Positions 49,223 through 58,093 of a stretch of DNA of 64,000 bases are shown piece by piece (position 1 is the first letter of the stretch; each line of letters begins with the position of its first letter). The position numbers and the translations under genes were made by a program. The notes under the pieces were generated by a model. The model made no database searches. It saw nothing but the letters and a program-made list of their open reading frames with translations, and had not been told where the DNA came from. Source of the stretch: Yersinia aleksiciae. Its GTDB lineage: Bacteria; Pseudomonadota; Gammaproteobacteria; Enterobacterales; Enterobacteriaceae. Location of the stretch: positions 3,936,308-4,000,307 of the forward strand of contig NZ_CP011975.1 in the NCBI RefSeq assembly GCF_001047675.1, written 5' to 3'.

Positions 49223-50854
49223 ATGACGATAACGATTAAACTTAATGATGCACGCAGGGATGCGTATCGGCGGCAGGGCTATTGGGGTGATGCTTCACTC
49301 GCTGACTATTGGCATCATTCAGTCAAGGTTGCACCCGACAAGATAGCGGTTCTCGACAATCAAGGGGCATCATATACCTATGCGGCGATGGATCACGCCG
49401 CAGCAAGAGTGGCTGCGTATTTGCTCGCCTGTGGTATTCAACCCGGTGATAGAGTGGCCTTTCAACTGCCGGGCTGGAGTGAGTTCACGCTGATCTATCT
49501 GGCATGCCTGAAGGTGGGGGCGGTTTCGGTTCCGCTGCTGCCAGCTTACCGCGAAACTGAACTGATCTGGACACTGAATAAAAGTCAGGCGCGGATTCTA
49601 TTCGTGCCAACGCTGTTCAAAAAAAACCATCCTGAGGTGATGATTGCGCCACTGCGCGCTCAACTTCCCTATCTTCAGCAGGTGGTGGCGGTGGATAAAT
49701 TGGCACCTGCGGCGTCATCGCCATCACTCAGCCAACTGCTGCGCGACTATGCCCCGCTGGAGAATCCGGTCAAGGTACAGGGTGATGCACTGGCTGTTGT
49801 GCTGTTTACCTCCGGTACGGAGGGGGTGCCAAAAGGGGTGATGCTCACCCATAACAATGTGCTTGCCAGTGAACGCGCCTATTGTGCGACGCTAAATTTG
49901 AACTGGATGGATACCATTTTGATGCCCGCCCCGTTAGGCCATGCGACCGGATTTCTCCATGGCGTGACGGCACCTTTTATCATCGGTGCGCGCAGTGTGC
50001 TGCTGGATATTTTTAATCCGGTAGATTGTCTGACACTGCTAGAGCGGGAGAAATGTACCTGCGTCATGGGGGCAACGCCCTTTGTTTATGATCTGCTCTG
50101 TACTCTACAACAACAGCCTTACGATCTCTCTTCACTGCGATTTTTCCTGTGTGGTGGCACGACCATTCCGAAGCAAATTACCCGTGACTGTTTGCAGGTT
50201 GGCATCAAATTAATGAGTGTCTATGGTGCAACGGAGAGTTCCCCGCATGCGGTGGTTAAACTCGATGATCCGCTCTCTCGAGTGGTCAACACGGATGGCA
50301 CTGCGGTCACTGGCGTGGAGATCAAAGTGGTCGATAAAGCACGCAAAACAGTGCCTTATGGTGAGGAGGGCGAAGAAGCCTCCCGTGGCCCCAATGTATT
50401 TGTCGGCTATCTGGATGAGCCAGAATTGACAGCTCATGCGCTGGACGAAGAGGGTTGGTACTACAGTGGTGATCTCTGTCGGATGGATGAGCAGGGATAC
50501 ATCAAAATAACGGGCCGAAAGAAAGATATCATTGTGCGCGGTGGCGAGAATATCAGCAGTCGTGAACTGGAGGAGATATTGCTGTCGCACCCTTTGGTAC
50601 GTGATGTCGGCGTGGTAGCCATGCCAGATGACCGACTGGGCGAAAGAGCCTGTGCTTATGTGGTATTGAGCGAGAGTGACCAGCCATTGACGTTTAGCGC
50701 GATGCTCGATTTCTTCCGCAACAAACGTGTCGCCAAATATAAGTACCCCGAGCGTTTAGAGCTGGTGGATCATCTGCCGCGTACCGCTTCGGGCAAGATT
50801 AAAAAGTTTCAGCTACGCGAGTTACTGCTACTGAAGTTGATGCAAGAACGGTAG
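49223..50854 (+). CDS. fadK: FadK, medium-chain acyl-CoA synthetase
   Basis: 543 residues from ATG 49223, giving MTITIKLNDARRDAYRRQGYWGDASLADYW; a longer frame upstream has no ribosome site. AMP-binding features: LFTSGTEGVPKGVMLTHNN (P-loop), YGATESSPHAV, YYSGDLCRMDEQGYIKITGRKKDIIVRGGENISSRELEEIL and a C-terminal catalytic Lys in TASGKIKKF. It activates fatty acids to acyl-CoA with ATP. In E. coli FadK acts mainly anaerobically on short to medium chains. It completes the ydi module. Confidence 0.93.
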   Translation: MTITIKLNDARRDAYRRQGYWGDASLADYWHHSVKVAPDKIAVLDNQGASYTYAAMDHAAARVAAYLLACGIQPGDRVAFQLPGWSEFTLIYLACLKVGAVSVPLLPAYRETELIWTLNKSQARILFVPTLFKKNHPEVMIAPLRAQLPYLQQVVAVDKLAPAASSPSLSQLLRDYAPLENPVKVQGDALAVVLFTSGTEGVPKGVMLTHNNVLASERAYCATLNLNWMDTILMPAPLGHATGFLHGVTAPFIIGARSVLLDIFNPVDCLTLLEREKCTCVMGATPFVYDLLCTLQQQPYDLSSLRFFLCGGTTIPKQITRDCLQVGIKLMSVYGATESSPHAVVKLDDPLSRVVNTDGTAVTGVEIKVVDKARKTVPYGEEGEEASRGPNVFVGYLDEPELTAHALDEEGWYYSGDLCRMDEQGYIKITGRKKDIIVRGGENISSRELEEILLSHPLVRDVGVVAMPDDRLGERACAYVVLSESDQPLTFSAMLDFFRNKRVAKYKYPERLELVDHLPRTASGKIKKFQLRELLLLKLMQER

Positions 50855-51016
50855 GCCTCGGACGTCTAGTTGGCTGGCAGTCATAAGACAGAATCTCTGT
50901 TGTTGCTCACTTCAATGGTTGCGAGGTATGCGTCTGCTGTTGCCGAGTTTCTGCTGGCAGTGTGTATGTGACAGTATGGCCGGAAAAGTCAAAGACAAGC
51001 TGCTCAGGAATTATCA

Positions 51017-51208
51017 TTGAATCGCGACCCGACTCAAGTCCCAAAGGAATTTGCCGACGCTTGCGGTGTTTTCAATAAATACAAGGACAAGTTAGAAGCC
51101 GCCGCCAAGATTTCGGCTTTTTTAGGGCCAAAGGGAAAGCTTGCAAGTGCGGTTATACTGGCTTTTGTTGGGTTGTGTGACAGTGCTTGTGCTTTTGAAA
51201 AGCCTTAA
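51017..51208 (+). CDS. Hypothetical small protein, unassigned
   Basis: 63 residues starting at TTG (NRDPTQVPKEFADACGVFNKYKD), with AGGAATTATCA as ribosome site. A hydrophobic stretch SAVILAFVGLCDSACAF near the end and a Lys/Glu-rich middle may make one membrane helix. I do not recognise it. It lies in the accessory gap after fadK and may be a gene fragment: a 14-codon ATG frame (MAGKVKDKLLRNYH) ends over the TTG. Treat as possible, not established. Confidence 0.3.
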   Translation: MNRDPTQVPKEFADACGVFNKYKDKLEAAAKISAFLGPKGKLASAVILAFVGLCDSACAFEKP

Positions 51209-51310
51209 CTCTGTGCTATCTGATTAAATGCTTACCCGTTTTTAAGCTGGTCTTTGCCGCAAGCTAGAAGGTAGGAATGGGAGTCACTCTTTTCAGGCGA
51301 CTCCAGCGTT

Positions 51311-51341
51311 GAAAAGGAGCTGTTGCTGCGAGCTCCTTATT
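51311..51341 (-). terminator. Terminator after the GH3 gene
   Basis: AAGGAGCT (51314-51321) and AGCTCCTT (51331-51338) with a 9-base loop; on the minus strand the second arm runs into TTTTC, ten bases past the GH3 stop. Confidence 0.7.
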
Positions 51342-51350
51342 TCTGACAAA

Positions 51351-53147
51351 TTACCAGCTCAACCCAAACCCTCTGGGAAAGGCCACAGTACCGGTATTCG
51401 TCTTCACATCGTAGTTATGCCAAGTATTAACTGGCAATTTCCCCAACGGTGCACGCTTACCTGTCAGCACCTCCGCCAGCGATATCATCGAGGGACCACG
51501 CCAGATACCCTTGTCATACCCGTAATAGGAGTAAGCAGCTACCGCCGCTTCAACGTCTTCGGCATAGCTGACGATGTCATATGGTGCACGTAGTGAAAGG
51601 TGGACGCGTTTTTTCCCCAGACTGGCGGCGTACCGCAACCAGCCGGGATAAGGGTTATTATCGGTACTCCCAGTTGCACCAGTGGTAGCGACTCCATCTC
51701 GTTCAGCTGGCGTAAAGTTGGTTGACAGCGTTCCGAGCAGAAACACGTCACAGTCGGTAATATGCTCTCTGACTTGCGTATCGGTCAGATCCGTTTCCTT
51801 CGCAGCAACGATATTCAGGTACCCCTCCTGCACCATCACTGCCGCGATGCCACTGGCCTGTTCGCCCCAAGGCGTCAGGATAAAGTAACGCAGATTTTTG
51901 TCCCTTAATGGCAACAGTGATTGTCGGTTGATGACCAAGGTAATGGAACGATCGGCGATTTGTTTTTCCAGCGCTTGTCCTGATGGGGAAGCGACATCAG
52001 CGACCTCTTTTTCCTCTTCATCCAGTAGGTGATGCCGCGCTTTCAGGGTTAAAATCCGCTCGACCGACGCATCAATATCGTCCTCGCTGATGATCCCTTT
52101 TTCAACCCTCCCCACAATATACTGGATCAATGCAGACAACTGCCTTGCCTGAGAAGGCGATGAAATACTGATGGGCATCAGGGCAATATCCACACTGGCG
52201 ACGAATACATTCTCGATAGCCTCTTCCTGACTGAAATGGTTTGTGATCGCCCCCATATCCAGTGCATCCGAAATCGTCACGCCAGCATAGCCCAATTCAT
52301 CCCGTAGGATGCAGGCTTGGATCTCATGTGACATGGTTGCAGGTACTGTGATTTTTTTACCACTACTGGTGATAATTTGACTGTTATCTAATGCTGGATA
52401 CTGAATGTGGGCCGTCATGACCATATCTGGTGCCATATGGTTATCAATGGCCTGTTTATAAGGCGCGATATCGATGGCAAAGGCCTCTTTCCGTGAGCGA
52501 TCAACGCGTGGCAGGCCAGTATGAGAATCGGTAGAGGTACTGCCATGCCCTGGGAAATGTTTGTAAGCGGTGATGACTCCCTGCTGTTTCATTCCCGTCG
52601 ACATGTTTTCCGCCAGAAGAGAGACGGTCTCCTCGTCGTCGCTGAAAGAGCGGACGTTAATTACTGGGTTGAAAGGGTTGGTGTTAACATCTGCGACTGG
52701 CGCAAAGTTGGTGTTGATATTCAGGGAGAGCATATCCTGTGCCATCAGGCTGCCCTGCTCGCCAGCAAGCTGAACATCGGCTCCCCCTTCAATGGCGGCT
52801 GAGAGCGCCATATTACCGGGAAATGAAGCGTAGTCGCCGCGCGGTAGCCGGAAAACATTGCCCCCTTCGTTATCTGTGCCAATGAACAAACGGACGTCAC
52901 CACAAGTTTTAATGGCGGCATACCATGCTGTCAGTTTTTTGATTTGCAGTTTATCTTTAAGATTATTAGCAAACAGGATCACACCACCGATATGGTTATC
53001 GGTGATTAATCTGCTAATAGTCTCATCGGGAGCAATCATGTCTTTATTGCTTTTGCCTGTCGGATCCCAGTAGCGAAAATCAAGCATGATTTTTTGCCCG
53101 ATTTTCTCTTCCAGCGTCATCGTATCCATTTTCTGTTTAATATTCAT
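51351..53147 (-). CDS. Glycoside hydrolase family 3, beta-N-acetylhexosaminidase-like (NagZ type)
   Basis: 598 residues from ATG 53147 (AAGGAAA ribosome site). Residues 1-350 are the GH3 barrel: IGTDNEGGNVFRLP, then YKHFPGHGSTSTDSH (residues 195-209, with the Asp207-His209 acid/base dyad of NagZ-type enzymes) and TISDALDMGAI with the nucleophile Asp294. A second C-terminal domain (SITLVINRQSLLPLRDKN to the end) is present, as in Bacillus NagZ, unlike the one-domain E. coli enzyme. No signal peptide is visible, so it is probably cytoplasmic. It may act on GlcNAc-containing sugars or muropeptides. Low confidence for the exact substrate; no transport genes lie beside it. Confidence 0.83.
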   Translation of the reverse strand: MNIKQKMDTMTLEEKIGQKIMLDFRYWDPTGKSNKDMIAPDETISRLITDNHIGGVILFANNLKDKLQIKKLTAWYAAIKTCGDVRLFIGTDNEGGNVFRLPRGDYASFPGNMALSAAIEGGADVQLAGEQGSLMAQDMLSLNINTNFAPVADVNTNPFNPVINVRSFSDDEETVSLLAENMSTGMKQQGVITAYKHFPGHGSTSTDSHTGLPRVDRSRKEAFAIDIAPYKQAIDNHMAPDMVMTAHIQYPALDNSQIITSSGKKITVPATMSHEIQACILRDELGYAGVTISDALDMGAITNHFSQEEAIENVFVASVDIALMPISISSPSQARQLSALIQYIVGRVEKGIISEDDIDASVERILTLKARHHLLDEEEKEVADVASPSGQALEKQIADRSITLVINRQSLLPLRDKNLRYFILTPWGEQASGIAAVMVQEGYLNIVAAKETDLTDTQVREHITDCDVFLLGTLSTNFTPAERDGVATTGATGSTDNNPYPGWLRYAASLGKKRVHLSLRAPYDIVSYAEDVEAAVAAYSYYGYDKGIWRGPSMISLAEVLTGKRAPLGKLPVNTWHNYDVKTNTGTVAFPRGFGLSW

Positions 53148-53971
53148 GGGCGATTTCCTTTTTGCAGCTACAGGTGTTAACGGCAAGGAACCGAATATTC
53201 AATAAACGTCACCTGCCGTTTCGTTTGTATCAGTTATCAGACAACAGCTGTCGGCGAATTTGTTAAACAAGCGATAAACAAAAAAAGGAAAGATAAGAAT
53301 TTAAAGTCAGAGATATAAATGTAGTGCCCTTGAATTTAGCCTTACAACAGGAGGGATGACAAACCCATTACGCTAACCCATTGAGATTGATAAATATAAA
53401 AAATGACAAATTACAGACTGCTGTATTGAGGCTCATCTATTTTACAGTTTTTGTGACATTAAAGGATAGGTGTGTCATTGCTTATTTTTTTTGCCAAAGA
53501 CTGTCCTGATTGACATTCATAACCTGACCTAATCCATACATCGCCACTATTTTAATACGCATGTTTATGACCTTATTTTAATACCTCCAAATTGAAGCTT
53601 TTTTTTGTAGGAATAATCTCAAGTAGAGGCAAGAAATAATAGCTTTTATATGTCGGCTTTCACTCCAATTACTGTTGCTTAACAGGGGTTTAGTCAAGAG
53701 GTAATCACTGTTAAGTGATGCTAGCTCAACAGTAAACATCAGTTATTCCGATATTGCCGTTACAATAACCTTTAAATTAACCATTAATCAGGATATAACA
53801 CTGATAATGCAATTGTGTTTTGGGTGATTTTGCTTATTATTAGCAGTTTACAAGTATAAAAGATCGAGGATAATCAATTTAACAGCTTAACTGGCTGTTA
53901 TGGTGACAATAAAATACATAATCATTAATTTTTAATTATATTAAATTTATTTAATAAAGGCTTATATCGTA
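53148..53971. other. Intergenic region between GH3 and fimbrial genes
   Basis: About 820 bases with no gene; A/T-rich, more so towards the fimbrial side. A small perfect palindrome ATCACT-GTTA-AGTGAT lies at 53704-53719. The fimbrial promoter is presumably within the last 250 bases. I see no invertible element or long repeats of the type seen in phase-variable fimbriae. Confidence 0.4.
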
Positions 53972-54700
53972 GTGAAGAAAATTTACTTTTTGGCGAGTGA
54001 GTTATTACTCAGTGTCAGCATATTTTCAATGTCTACTCTATGCTATGCAAATATGACTGTTTATCCGATGGAGTCCGGTTTAGACAGTAATGGGACAGCT
54101 CAAGTGCGGGTATTATCTAAAAGTAATGAAACACAATATATAAAAATAGTCACAAAACAGATACTGCGCGCGGCGACCCCGAAAGAGTATGAAGTCCTGG
54201 CACAACCGGGGCTACAGGATTCCTTGGTGGTGACACCTGAAAAATTCGGATTAGCGGCGGGCTCACAAAGGATTATTCGCCTTATTTCATTGATATTGCC
54301 TGAAAAAGAGACGGTGTGGCGTGTCTATTTTGAAGGGGTGAAATCGATAGAAAATGAGGAGCATGACCCCAATACTGTCGGGAGCACGATCGGTATCAAC
54401 CTGGTTTGGGGAGTGCTGGTACATGTGCCTCCGCGTATCCCTGTTATCGCGCTGTCATTGAATTCAGCAACCGGTGAGGTGACAAATAATGGAACACAAC
54501 GCGTGGTGATTAAACAAATCGGTTTTTGTTCATCAGTTCAACAATGTCGTTGGGAAGATCATGCCGCAAATATCTATCCGGACGAAAGCTTTTATTTTTC
54601 AGCGCTAAAATTAGTAGGGAATAAGCATGATGCAGAATTAAAAATAAGATATGTAGACTGGATAAAGAAAAGTACAGCTGAATATATTATTCGTAAATAA
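53972..54700 (+). CDS. Periplasmic fimbrial chaperone, CS1/CFA-I type (CooB/CfaA-like)
   Basis: 242 residues starting at GTG, signal peptide MKKIYFLASELLLSVSIFSMSTLCYA. The mature part reads MTVYPMESGLDSNGTAQVRVLSKSNETQYIKIVTKQIL and AAGSQRIIRLISLILPEKETVWRVYFEGV, like class 5 (alpha) fimbrial chaperones that assist by donor-strand complementation; these differ from the PapD-like type. First in the order chaperone-pilin-usher-tip, matching cooB-cooA-cooC-cooD. It shields pilin in the periplasm until the usher takes it. Confidence 0.88.
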   Translation: MKKIYFLASELLLSVSIFSMSTLCYANMTVYPMESGLDSNGTAQVRVLSKSNETQYIKIVTKQILRAATPKEYEVLAQPGLQDSLVVTPEKFGLAAGSQRIIRLISLILPEKETVWRVYFEGVKSIENEEHDPNTVGSTIGINLVWGVLVHVPPRIPVIALSLNSATGEVTNNGTQRVVIKQIGFCSSVQQCRWEDHAANIYPDESFYFSALKLVGNKHDAELKIRYVDWIKKSTAEYIIRK

Positions 54701-54802
54701 TCACTATAAGTGACAAGTTTATATAACGATAAGCAGTGTTATTGTTATGAAAAAAATCGCCTATCCAATTAGGTAATACTCAATGGGAATAAAGGAATTA
54801 AT

Positions 54803-55315
54803 ATGGAAAAATTACATAAATTTGCTACGCCTTTATTGGCGTCGTTAGCTATCGTCTTCGCATTCAATGCTCAAGCTGTTCAACGTGATATCACGATTAC
54901 CGCCGATGTTGATGCCAGTATTGATATAACAAATGCTGATGGAACGGCACTTCCGGGAGCCATTAAGTTGCAATATATCCCTGGGCGTGGGTTGGCACCT
55001 TCTAGCATTAGTACCAAAATTTGGAGTAATAGCGCGACTTCAAGCGTGAATATTTCTCTGCTTAATGCCGCTCAAATGCGTAATACTGTTACCGGTACGG
55101 CCGTTCCGTTAACAGTATCACTCGGCGCGGATGAAAGAGCCTTAACGACCACGGCAACATCGTTCACTTATGCCAGCTTATTCCCTAGTGGCATAGTGAA
55201 TGGTTCTAATATTCTGCCACTTAAGTTTGCGCAAGCAACTCAAGGGATTTTGGCAACCGGTACTTATAGTGGTGTCGTCAGCCTTCTTATCACTCAGGCG
55301 ACAACCTCACCGTAA
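54803..55315 (+). CDS. Major fimbrial subunit, CS1/CFA-I type (CooA/CfaB-like)
   Basis: 170 residues; signal peptide about residues 1-25 (MEKLHKFATPLLASLAIVFAFNAQA), mature start VQRDITITADVDASIDITNADGTALPGAIKLQYIPG, the typical N-terminal donor strand of alpha-fimbrial pilins. Thr/Ser/Ala-rich, no Cys, as expected for class 5 pilins. It polymerises into the fimbrial shaft. AAAGGA ribosome site 7 bases before the ATG. A hairpin follows in the 66-base gap to the usher. Confidence 0.9.
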   Translation: MEKLHKFATPLLASLAIVFAFNAQAVQRDITITADVDASIDITNADGTALPGAIKLQYIPGRGLAPSSISTKIWSNSATSSVNISLLNAAQMRNTVTGTAVPLTVSLGADERALTTTATSFTYASLFPSGIVNGSNILPLKFAQATQGILATGTYSGVVSLLITQATTSP

Positions 55316-55338
55316 ATTTATCGCTCAATTCGTCTGTT

Positions 55339-55362
55339 GGGGAAAGGGACGTCCCCCTCTTT
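55339..55362 (+). promoter_or_regulatory. Hairpin between major pilin and usher genes
   Basis: GGGGA (55339-55343) and TCCCC (55352-55356), nested with the palindrome GGGACGTCCC, followed by a T-rich CTCTTTAAT. It could attenuate transcription so that pilin exceeds usher, as seen in fimbrial operons. Confidence 0.4.
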
Positions 55363-55381
55363 AATAAGTATTGTTGGGAAT

Positions 55382-58060
55382 ATGACCTTGAAAATTTACG
55401 CGGTTATTATCCTATTCACAGCAAGTATTATCTCTTTATCTGTGATGGGTAAAAATCAGATTCCTGCTGGGTTTGAATCAATTGCGGCTGGGCAGCATGA
55501 ATGGGTCGATGTTAGGCTTTATGGACGCACACTTGGGCTATTTGAAGCAACCATCTCTTTTGAATATGTTCAATTTTTGGCTCCCACTGCTATTGTCCAG
55601 GCTATTGAGGCTGACTATAGCCTCTCGTTAGATTTACAAACTCTTTTAATGCAAAAACTTAGCTCGTCCTTAGTGCGCCACGGAGATAAAGCGTGCAGTA
55701 GTAATGGCGCGGCACCGGGGTGTGACTATTTAGAGACTAAAACGCTAGCCATTATTTACGATGAAAATAACGCGCGAGTAAATCTCTTTTTAAATAAAGA
55801 TGTTGTTCCGCAATCTGATAGCGCTAATTCACCTTATTATCAGGCGAGTTTGGAAACAAATAATGCGTTTATTCATCAGCAGAATCTTAATTTTGTTGCG
55901 GGCAAAGATTTCCAGACACTCTCATTACTAGGTTCAGGCGCGTTGGGTATCACTTCTGCCACTTATTTGGGTATAGATTGGGATTATCTGGCGCAGAAAT
56001 CCCGCTGGCAAGGTAACCAACAGATTAATATTAACAATGCTTTTCTGCGACAAGAGTTGGGTAAGCAGCACTATATCCAAGCGGGCAGGATGGATTCACG
56101 CGATATATTTAGCCGGGCCGGTGGGAATATCAGTTTTAACCAATTGCCTTTGGGCAACATTGAAGGTCTGCGCATCGGTTCAACATTATCGTGGCTTAAT
56201 GAAACTAAATCTGAGCAAGGAACGCCGCTGACAGTATTTATCACGCGGCCCTCTCGGGTGGATGCCTTTCGCGGCCAACAGCTTCTGGGTACTTTTTATC
56301 TTGATGCGGGTGCACAGCAGCTTGATACCCGTGATTTTCCAAATGGCAGCTATAGCGTGACCTTACAAATTTATGAGGATAATCGCCTCACACGTTCTGA
56401 AACGCTGCCTTTTACCCGTACCGGCACCAGTGCCAATCGGCAGACACAATGGTTTCTTCAGGGCGGGCAAATTACCGATGTTGCAATGTCGGCTATGGAG
56501 AGTCAGCAAGATGAAAATAAGTCTATTTATCAGGGCGGAGTCAAATTTGCGCTGCTGAGTACGGCTGAGTTAACTACAGGTCTGGCTCTGGCGGACAAAG
56601 ACAGTTTTTGGGAATCGGTTATTGACTGGGAACAGGGTTTTGATAACCGATTTTTTGACGGCGTCATGAGCAGCCGAGTGAGCTATTTAAAGGGAAGTGA
56701 GGGTTCAAGCGGGAATACTCAGCAAGTGAGCTATAACGATGGTTTTTCACTGAGCTTTTATCGCGCCAGCCGGAAAGCGCCTGACTGTGATGATGGCTTG
56801 TCAGGACAATATAGATTCAGTGGCTGTAGCCAAACCAGTAGCCTGCTATTCAGTGTGCCTCTGCGCAGTTGGTATTTGAACCTCGGATATACCGCTAACC
56901 GGCATGCTGGGCGCTATAGCTATGTCGACAGTGGGCAAGAGCAGAGTGGGCTGGCTTATCAAACTGTACGCACAACTCAGAATGGATCGCGGACGCAAAG
57001 TTGGCAAGGGGGCGTTAGCCGGGGTTTTAACTTTCAAGGTATTAATATGAATGCCAGTACCAATTTGTTTTCCACTCAACAAGATAAGGTACAAAAGCGG
57101 GATGTGGGGGCTTTTGCACAACTTTCGTTCTCATGGGTAAAACCCTTAAGCGCCAGTTCACTGGGTATGAGTTATCAATCGAGCCGAACGAATGGCGGCC
57201 AGTTGTCCTATAACGGGGCGCAGAGTTGGTATCTTGATGCGGAAAATCAGCAAGAACTGGGGGTGACCTTTAATGGCACCGGCGCTCAATCACTGAATAG
57301 TTCTGCCTATGGTCGTACTCGTGGGCGCTATGGTAATGCTGATTTGCGGGTCACTGCTGCTTCGGTAAATCACTCATTGAGCAGCAGTGGCAGCTACAGT
57401 TCCGCACTGGCGCTCTCCCGCTCAGGATGGTATTGGGGTCAGTGGGGCACGGGGCAACCTGCCGCTGCCATCGGGGTCAGAGTTGATAACCCAGATGCAA
57501 GTCAGAATAGCCATATTGATGTGGCCGTGGATGGCGTCGGGAACGCCAGTGTGAAGGGGCAGGGGCGTGCATTATTTGCCGTGCCGGCATACACCACAAC
57601 ACAGATGATGCTCAATGATTCAATAACCGCAACACAGGGCGTGCGCAGTGAGATAACACAAGGCGGTGGGCAACATTCGTTGTTTATGGCCCCCGGGCAG
57701 TTATATGTGCGTAAAGTCCAAATAACATCACGCTATACCTATCTGGGCAGATTAATGCTCGACAATAACACCCCGCTAGAAAGGGCTACGCCGCTCAATG
57801 TCAGAGTATGGTCTGCACTGGGGAATGGGGCATTTACACTGGAAACTGACAGCCGGATCAAACAGTTATATCTGATGCGTGATACGGCGATGTACCGATG
57901 TGCTTTCATTGTGCAACACACCAAGGATGTGGTGAGTTATGTGGGGCAGAGCCAGTGTCAGCCAGTGGAGCTGTCCAGTATCCCCGAACTATTACAACAG
58001 CAGGCCAAAATAGTGCTGACGCGGCAGGCAGTGTCGCTACCTGACACTGCTAAGCGGTAA
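55382..58060 (+). CDS. Outer-membrane fimbrial usher, CS1/CFA-I type (CooC/CfaC-like)
   Basis: 892 residues from ATG 55382, which gives a clean signal peptide (MTLKIYAVIILFTASIISLSV); a TTG 15 codons earlier overlaps the hairpin and is unlikely. After an N-terminal periplasmic domain (GFESIAAGQHEWVDVRLYGRTLGLFEATISFEYVQF, one Cys pair C-SSNGAAPG-C), a long region rich in alternating hydrophobic beta strands forms the barrel, with VFITRPSRVDAFRGQQLLGTFYLDAGAQQLDTRDFPNGSYSVTLQIYED typical of TcfC/CooC ushers. The end has Cys pairs for C-terminal domains. It exports and assembles the fimbria. Confidence 0.9.
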   Translation: MTLKIYAVIILFTASIISLSVMGKNQIPAGFESIAAGQHEWVDVRLYGRTLGLFEATISFEYVQFLAPTAIVQAIEADYSLSLDLQTLLMQKLSSSLVRHGDKACSSNGAAPGCDYLETKTLAIIYDENNARVNLFLNKDVVPQSDSANSPYYQASLETNNAFIHQQNLNFVAGKDFQTLSLLGSGALGITSATYLGIDWDYLAQKSRWQGNQQININNAFLRQELGKQHYIQAGRMDSRDIFSRAGGNISFNQLPLGNIEGLRIGSTLSWLNETKSEQGTPLTVFITRPSRVDAFRGQQLLGTFYLDAGAQQLDTRDFPNGSYSVTLQIYEDNRLTRSETLPFTRTGTSANRQTQWFLQGGQITDVAMSAMESQQDENKSIYQGGVKFALLSTAELTTGLALADKDSFWESVIDWEQGFDNRFFDGVMSSRVSYLKGSEGSSGNTQQVSYNDGFSLSFYRASRKAPDCDDGLSGQYRFSGCSQTSSLLFSVPLRSWYLNLGYTANRHAGRYSYVDSGQEQSGLAYQTVRTTQNGSRTQSWQGGVSRGFNFQGINMNASTNLFSTQQDKVQKRDVGAFAQLSFSWVKPLSASSLGMSYQSSRTNGGQLSYNGAQSWYLDAENQQELGVTFNGTGAQSLNSSAYGRTRGRYGNADLRVTAASVNHSLSSSGSYSSALALSRSGWYWGQWGTGQPAAAIGVRVDNPDASQNSHIDVAVDGVGNASVKGQGRALFAVPAYTTTQMMLNDSITATQGVRSEITQGGGQHSLFMAPGQLYVRKVQITSRYTYLGRLMLDNNTPLERATPLNVRVWSALGNGAFTLETDSRIKQLYLMRDTAMYRCAFIVQHTKDVVSYVGQSQCQPVELSSIPELLQQQAKIVLTRQAVSLPDTAKR

Positions 58061-58093
58061 GGCAATCAGCAGAAAAATGAATAAGGACAATCG

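Noticed and set aside
53148..53971. Invertible promoter for fimbriae
   Set aside because: No matching inverted repeats with recombinase-like spacing and no recombinase gene nearby.
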